NCBI GenBank assembly: GCA_041591915.1
Contig: JBFHRB010000187.1
Location: 1 to 6,568, forward strand
Reading direction: 5' to 3'
Length of the DNA: 6,568 nucleotides
DNA from: JBFHRB01 sp041591915
Lineage (GTDB): Bacteria; Actinomycetota; Nitriliruptoria; Nitriliruptorales; Nitriliruptoraceae
Part shown: one piece after another, positions 4,981-6,568 of the stretch
Layout: each line of letters starts with the position of its first letter
How positions within the stretch are numbered: the stretch's first letter is position 1
The notes under the pieces: model-generated
Database searches by the model: none
What the model saw: only the letters and a program-made list of their open reading frames with translations
Told to the model about the DNA's origin: nothing
Position numbers and translations under genes: made by a program

Positions 4981-5008
4981 CACATCGCCGCGCCTGGGGC
5001 GAGCTGTG
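4981..5008 (+). terminator. Candidate hairpin downstream of recR
   Basis: CACATCGCC (4981-4989) pairs with GGCGA (4998-5002) and, after a 2-nt bulge, TGTG (5005-5008), around an 8-nt loop, 22 bases after the recR stop. There is no U-tract. It may end the dnaX-recR transcript. The rest of 4959-5082 shows no promoter box that I trust. Confidence 0.3.
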
Positions 5009-5082
5009 CTGACCCCCGACCGTCACCTCGACGCGCCTCCGTCGTTGGGAAGGGCACGTCAGCGAGCCGGGGAGAACACGGG

Positions 5083-5472
5083 ATGCAGGTCAGCACCGCA
5101 CCGATCGACGTCCTGCTCGGAGCGGCCTCCGCCGCCGGCGTGGCCTTCGAGCCCGGCGACCGTGAGCTCCTGCGCGGCAGCCTCACCCAGCTGCAGTACC
5201 TGCCCGACGTCGAGCGTGAGCGGCTGGTCGACACCTTCCACCAGCTGCTGACCACGCCCTGGCTCCCCCAGGAGCGACGCGACCGCCTCCAGCGCATCGC
5301 CTGGACCGAGGTGGGGCGTGACAGCGTGCTAGCGGCGATCCTGCCCGAGGCACTCGTCGCCATCGACGTCGACCGCGAGCGGGCCAGCCTGCCCGACGTC
5401 GTCGCGTTCAACCGCCGCCGCGGCCGCCACCGTTGGCTGGGTCAGTTCCGCCCGGCCCTCGCGCGGAACTGA
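5083..5472 (+). CDS. Hypothetical soluble protein, 129 aa
   Basis: I do not recognise this protein. It has no signal peptide, membrane helix, cysteine or catalytic motif. The sequence reads as mostly helical: an Ala-rich N-terminal helix (VLLGAASAAGVAFEPGDREL), a charged middle with an aromatic patch (LQYLPDVERERLVDTFHQLL then TTPWLPQERRDRLQRIAW, about 37-74) and a basic C-terminus (FNRRRGRHRWLGQFRPALAR, 109-128), which could bind nucleic acid, though that is a guess from charge. The ATG is well chosen: GGGGAG (5069-5074) lies eight bases upstream. The gene faces the minus-strand DUF3052 gene, with 11 bp between stop codons. It could be transcribed with recR (124-bp gap) or separately. Codon use matches the neighbours, so no sign of recent transfer. 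Confidence 0.75.
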   Translation: MQVSTAPIDVLLGAASAAGVAFEPGDRELLRGSLTQLQYLPDVERERLVDTFHQLLTTPWLPQERRDRLQRIAWTEVGRDSVLAAILPEALVAIDVDRERASLPDVVAFNRRRGRHRWLGQFRPALARN

Positions 5473-5486
5473 GCCTCGCCGGCTCA
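5470..5486. terminator. Bidirectional hairpin at convergent gene ends
   Basis: TGAGCC (5470-5475) and GGCTCA (5481-5486) form a 6-bp inverted repeat around TCGCC. The plus-strand stop TGA (5470-5472) and the minus-strand stop TGA (5486-5484) are the outer ends of the two arms. The stem is short and lacks U-tracts, so terminator function is uncertain although the position is ideal. Confidence 0.4.
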
Positions 5487-5888
5487 CCGACGGTCGAGCC
5501 GCCAGACGAGCTGCAGCCCCGACCACACGTCCGAGATGGCCGCGACCTTGTTGTCGACCAGGCCGAGGGGCAGGGCGACCTCGCGAACGACGTCCTCGGT
5601 GACCGTGGTCGGCACCTTCGACGCACGCTTGGGCCAGCTGATCCAGAGGCGCCCCGCGGGGTACACGGCCGACGCCAGGCGCTCGATGCGGCGCTCGAGG
5701 TCACGACGCTCGGTCGTGAAGAACACGAGGACGTCGAACCCACCCACGACCCGCTGCTTCACCCGCACGCCCTCGGGGAGATCCCCGATCCAGGCGTCGA
5801 TGCCCTCCGGCGCACGGACGAAGCCGATGACCGACCCCTCGGCGATCCCGAGCTTCTTCGGTAGCGGTGTCCCGGAGTAGCCAGCCAT
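5484..5888 (-). CDS. DUF3052 family protein
   Basis: A 134-residue protein beginning MAGYSGTPLPKKLGIAEGSV, the characteristic opening of DUF3052, a family of unknown function common in actinobacteria. A Rossmann-like alternation of strands and helices follows: VIGFVRAPEGI (20-30), a variable LPEGVRVKQRVVGGFDVLVFF (37-57), a charged helix ERRDLERRIERLASAV (60-75), then LWISWPKRASKVPTTVTEDV (81-100) with the conserved W-P-K core, REVALPLGLVDNKVAAISDV and a final LQLVWRLDRR. It is cytoplasmic, with no signal or membrane segment. ATG 5888 is supported by AGGAGG (5898-5893) four bases away, slightly close. A possible minus-strand -10 TACCGT (5916-5911) lies in the 34-bp gap behind the upstream gene. 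That gene is a divergent copy of this family, and the two probably form an operon. Confidence 0.85.
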   Translation of the reverse strand: MAGYSGTPLPKKLGIAEGSVIGFVRAPEGIDAWIGDLPEGVRVKQRVVGGFDVLVFFTTERRDLERRIERLASAVYPAGRLWISWPKRASKVPTTVTEDVVREVALPLGLVDNKVAAISDVWSGLQLVWRLDRR

Positions 5889-5922
5889 CGAGCCTCCTGC
5901 GAGCGGGGCGACGGTAGTGGCG

Positions 5923-6336
5923 TCAGATCCGGCCCTCCGGCCGCGTCACCGCGACCCGCTCCAGGGGGAACCGGGTCCGCAGGGCCGACGAGCCATCGGT
6001 CAGCCGGCGCACGCCCTCGACGTCGAGGCCGGCGTCGAGGGCGATCTGTCGGACCGCCCCGTGGTGGAGGCCGGGCGCCCCGGCCGGCCAGACGAGCCAC
6101 AGGATCCCCATCGGGTGGAGTGACGCGACCCCATCGCGCGCGCCCGCCCGCAGCGACCCGACGTCGCGGCCGAACGCGACGACCGTGAGGTGCGGCCGCG
6201 TCCCGACGGGCTCGACGACGGCCCGAGGAGGCAGCGGGGCCAGCTGCGCCTCGAGCGCCGGCGGGACACCGAGCAGCGCGACCGACGCGCCGGCGCGGAT
6301 GCCCAGTGCCCGGCTCAGCTCGCCCACGGCCCCCAC
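5923..6336 (-). CDS. Divergent DUF3052-like paralogue
   Basis: With GTG at 6336 as start the protein is 137 residues, close to the 134 of its neighbour. An AGGAGG (6348-6343) lies six bases upstream, which decides the start over the longer frame back to 6525, whose extra N-terminus is Arg/Gly-rich and overlaps the divergent gene. A second GTG at 6327 is possible. It begins MGAVGELSRALGIRAGASVA and aligns with the downstream protein by eye: LGI-x2-G, LPPRAVVEPVGTRPHLTVVA against the strand region, then ILWLVWPAG matching LWISWPK, and VRQIALDAGLDVEGVRRLTD matching VREVALPLGLVDNKVAAISD. It lacks the MAGYSGTPLPKK opening and the Lys/Thr cluster after the W-P motif, so function may have diverged. 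The role is unknown. It is probably first in a two-gene operon. No -10 box was found, as the 6337-6466 intergenic region contains no TA step. Confidence 0.75.
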   Translation of the reverse strand: MGAVGELSRALGIRAGASVALLGVPPALEAQLAPLPPRAVVEPVGTRPHLTVVAFGRDVGSLRAGARDGVASLHPMGILWLVWPAGAPGLHHGAVRQIALDAGLDVEGVRRLTDGSSALRTRFPLERVAVTRPEGRI

Positions 6337-6466
6337 GGCCTGCCTCCTGCCTCCCACGGCGACACCACCATGCCCTCCGCGACCCGCCGACAGCGACATC
6401 CCAGACCCGATGCAACCCCGCCGGGACGGGCGGCGTCCCACGCCGCAACCGATCCGGGAGCACCCG

Positions 6467-6568
6467 ATGTTTCGACGCGCGACGCTGACCACGGCACTGA
6501 CGACCCTCTTCCTCCTCCTCGCCATACCCGCCTACGCCTGCGGCTTCCTCGTCGCCGAGAACGGTGCC
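6467..6568 (+). CDS. Secreted protein, probably DUF2330 family (runs off right edge)
   Basis: Only the first 34 residues are present: MFRRATLTTALTTLFLLLAI then PAYACGFLVAENGA. A basic start, a hydrophobic core (about 7-20) and AYA before Cys25 make a Sec signal peptide. Cleavage by signal peptidase I after AYA is likelier than lipidation, because Tyr at -2 is a poor lipobox. A mature protein opening CGFLVAENGA resembles DUF2330 proteins, extracytoplasmic proteins of unknown function that often start with a Cys-Gly pair. This is recalled from pattern and the rest is outside the window. The start is supported by GGGAG (6456-6460) six bases upstream. It is divergent from the DUF3052-like gene, with 130 bp between starts and no clear -10 box. 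A small inverted repeat (GGGAC 6423-6427 / GTCCC 6435-6439) lies in that gap. Confidence 0.7.
   Translation, partial: MFRRATLTTALTTLFLLLAIPAYACGFLVAENGA

Noticed and set aside
5006..5251. Plus-strand frame of 81 codons overlapping the 129-residue gene
   Set aside because: It is out of frame with the better-supported gene, has no ribosome binding site and is Ser/Arg/Pro-rich in the manner of a shadow frame.
6337..6525. N-terminal extension of the second DUF3052-like gene back to 6525
   Set aside because: The extra 63 residues are Arg/Gly-rich, overlap the divergent secreted protein gene, and the strong AGGAGG before GTG 6336 gives a length matching its paralogue.

Overview
The window is very GC-rich, with strong third-position GC bias, TANNNT-type -10 boxes, one apparently leaderless gene, and TTG/GTG starts in use. 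It carries tRNA-Ser, the small SRP RNA, dnaX and recR next to DUF4190, DUF3052 and probable DUF2330 proteins. Together this points to the chromosome of a high-GC actinobacterium (Actinomycetota), possibly a deep-branching one, but the sequence alone does not fix the class. This is mostly a housekeeping region. I see no phage, transposon, CRISPR array or defence system.

Layout: (1) 1-192, minus strand: N-terminus of a probable lipoprotein running off the left edge. (2) 193-442: GC-rich spacer with a 19-bp direct repeat and the tRNA promoter. (3) 443-531: tRNA-Ser(GGA), followed by a strong hairpin. (4) 581-1267, minus: a DUF4190-type two-helix membrane protein whose stop codon lies inside a GGGGTCAG tandem repeat array. 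(5) 1330-1701, plus: a three-helix small membrane protein, divergent from (4) and apparently leaderless. (6) about 1811-1960: SRP RNA (ffs) with a long base-paired helix. (7) 1975-2052: a less GC-rich, symmetric array of four GTGTGGWCAT-type sites just upstream of the dnaX promoter. (8) 2156-4306: dnaX. (9) 4362-4958: recR. (10) 5083-5472: an orphan hypothetical gene, convergent with (11) two tandem minus-strand DUF3052-type genes (5484-5888 and 5923-6336). (12) 6467 to the right edge: a secreted, probably DUF2330, protein, divergent from (11).

The core tRNA-Ser / SRP RNA / dnaX / recR cluster resembles the origin-proximal cluster of Bacillus subtilis, where ybaB sits between dnaX and recR. 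Here ybaB is absent from that position. dnaX (clamp loader) and recR (recombinational gap repair) form the DNA metabolism core. SRP RNA works with Ffh in membrane targeting of proteins such as the small membrane proteins nearby, but that link is general rather than specific.

The most unusual signal is the symmetric four-site array between the SRP RNA and dnaX. Its sites resemble actinobacterial DnaA boxes and could form a regulatory or DnaA-binding element. The rest of the non-coding DNA holds promoter-like boxes, hairpins and short GC-rich repeats.
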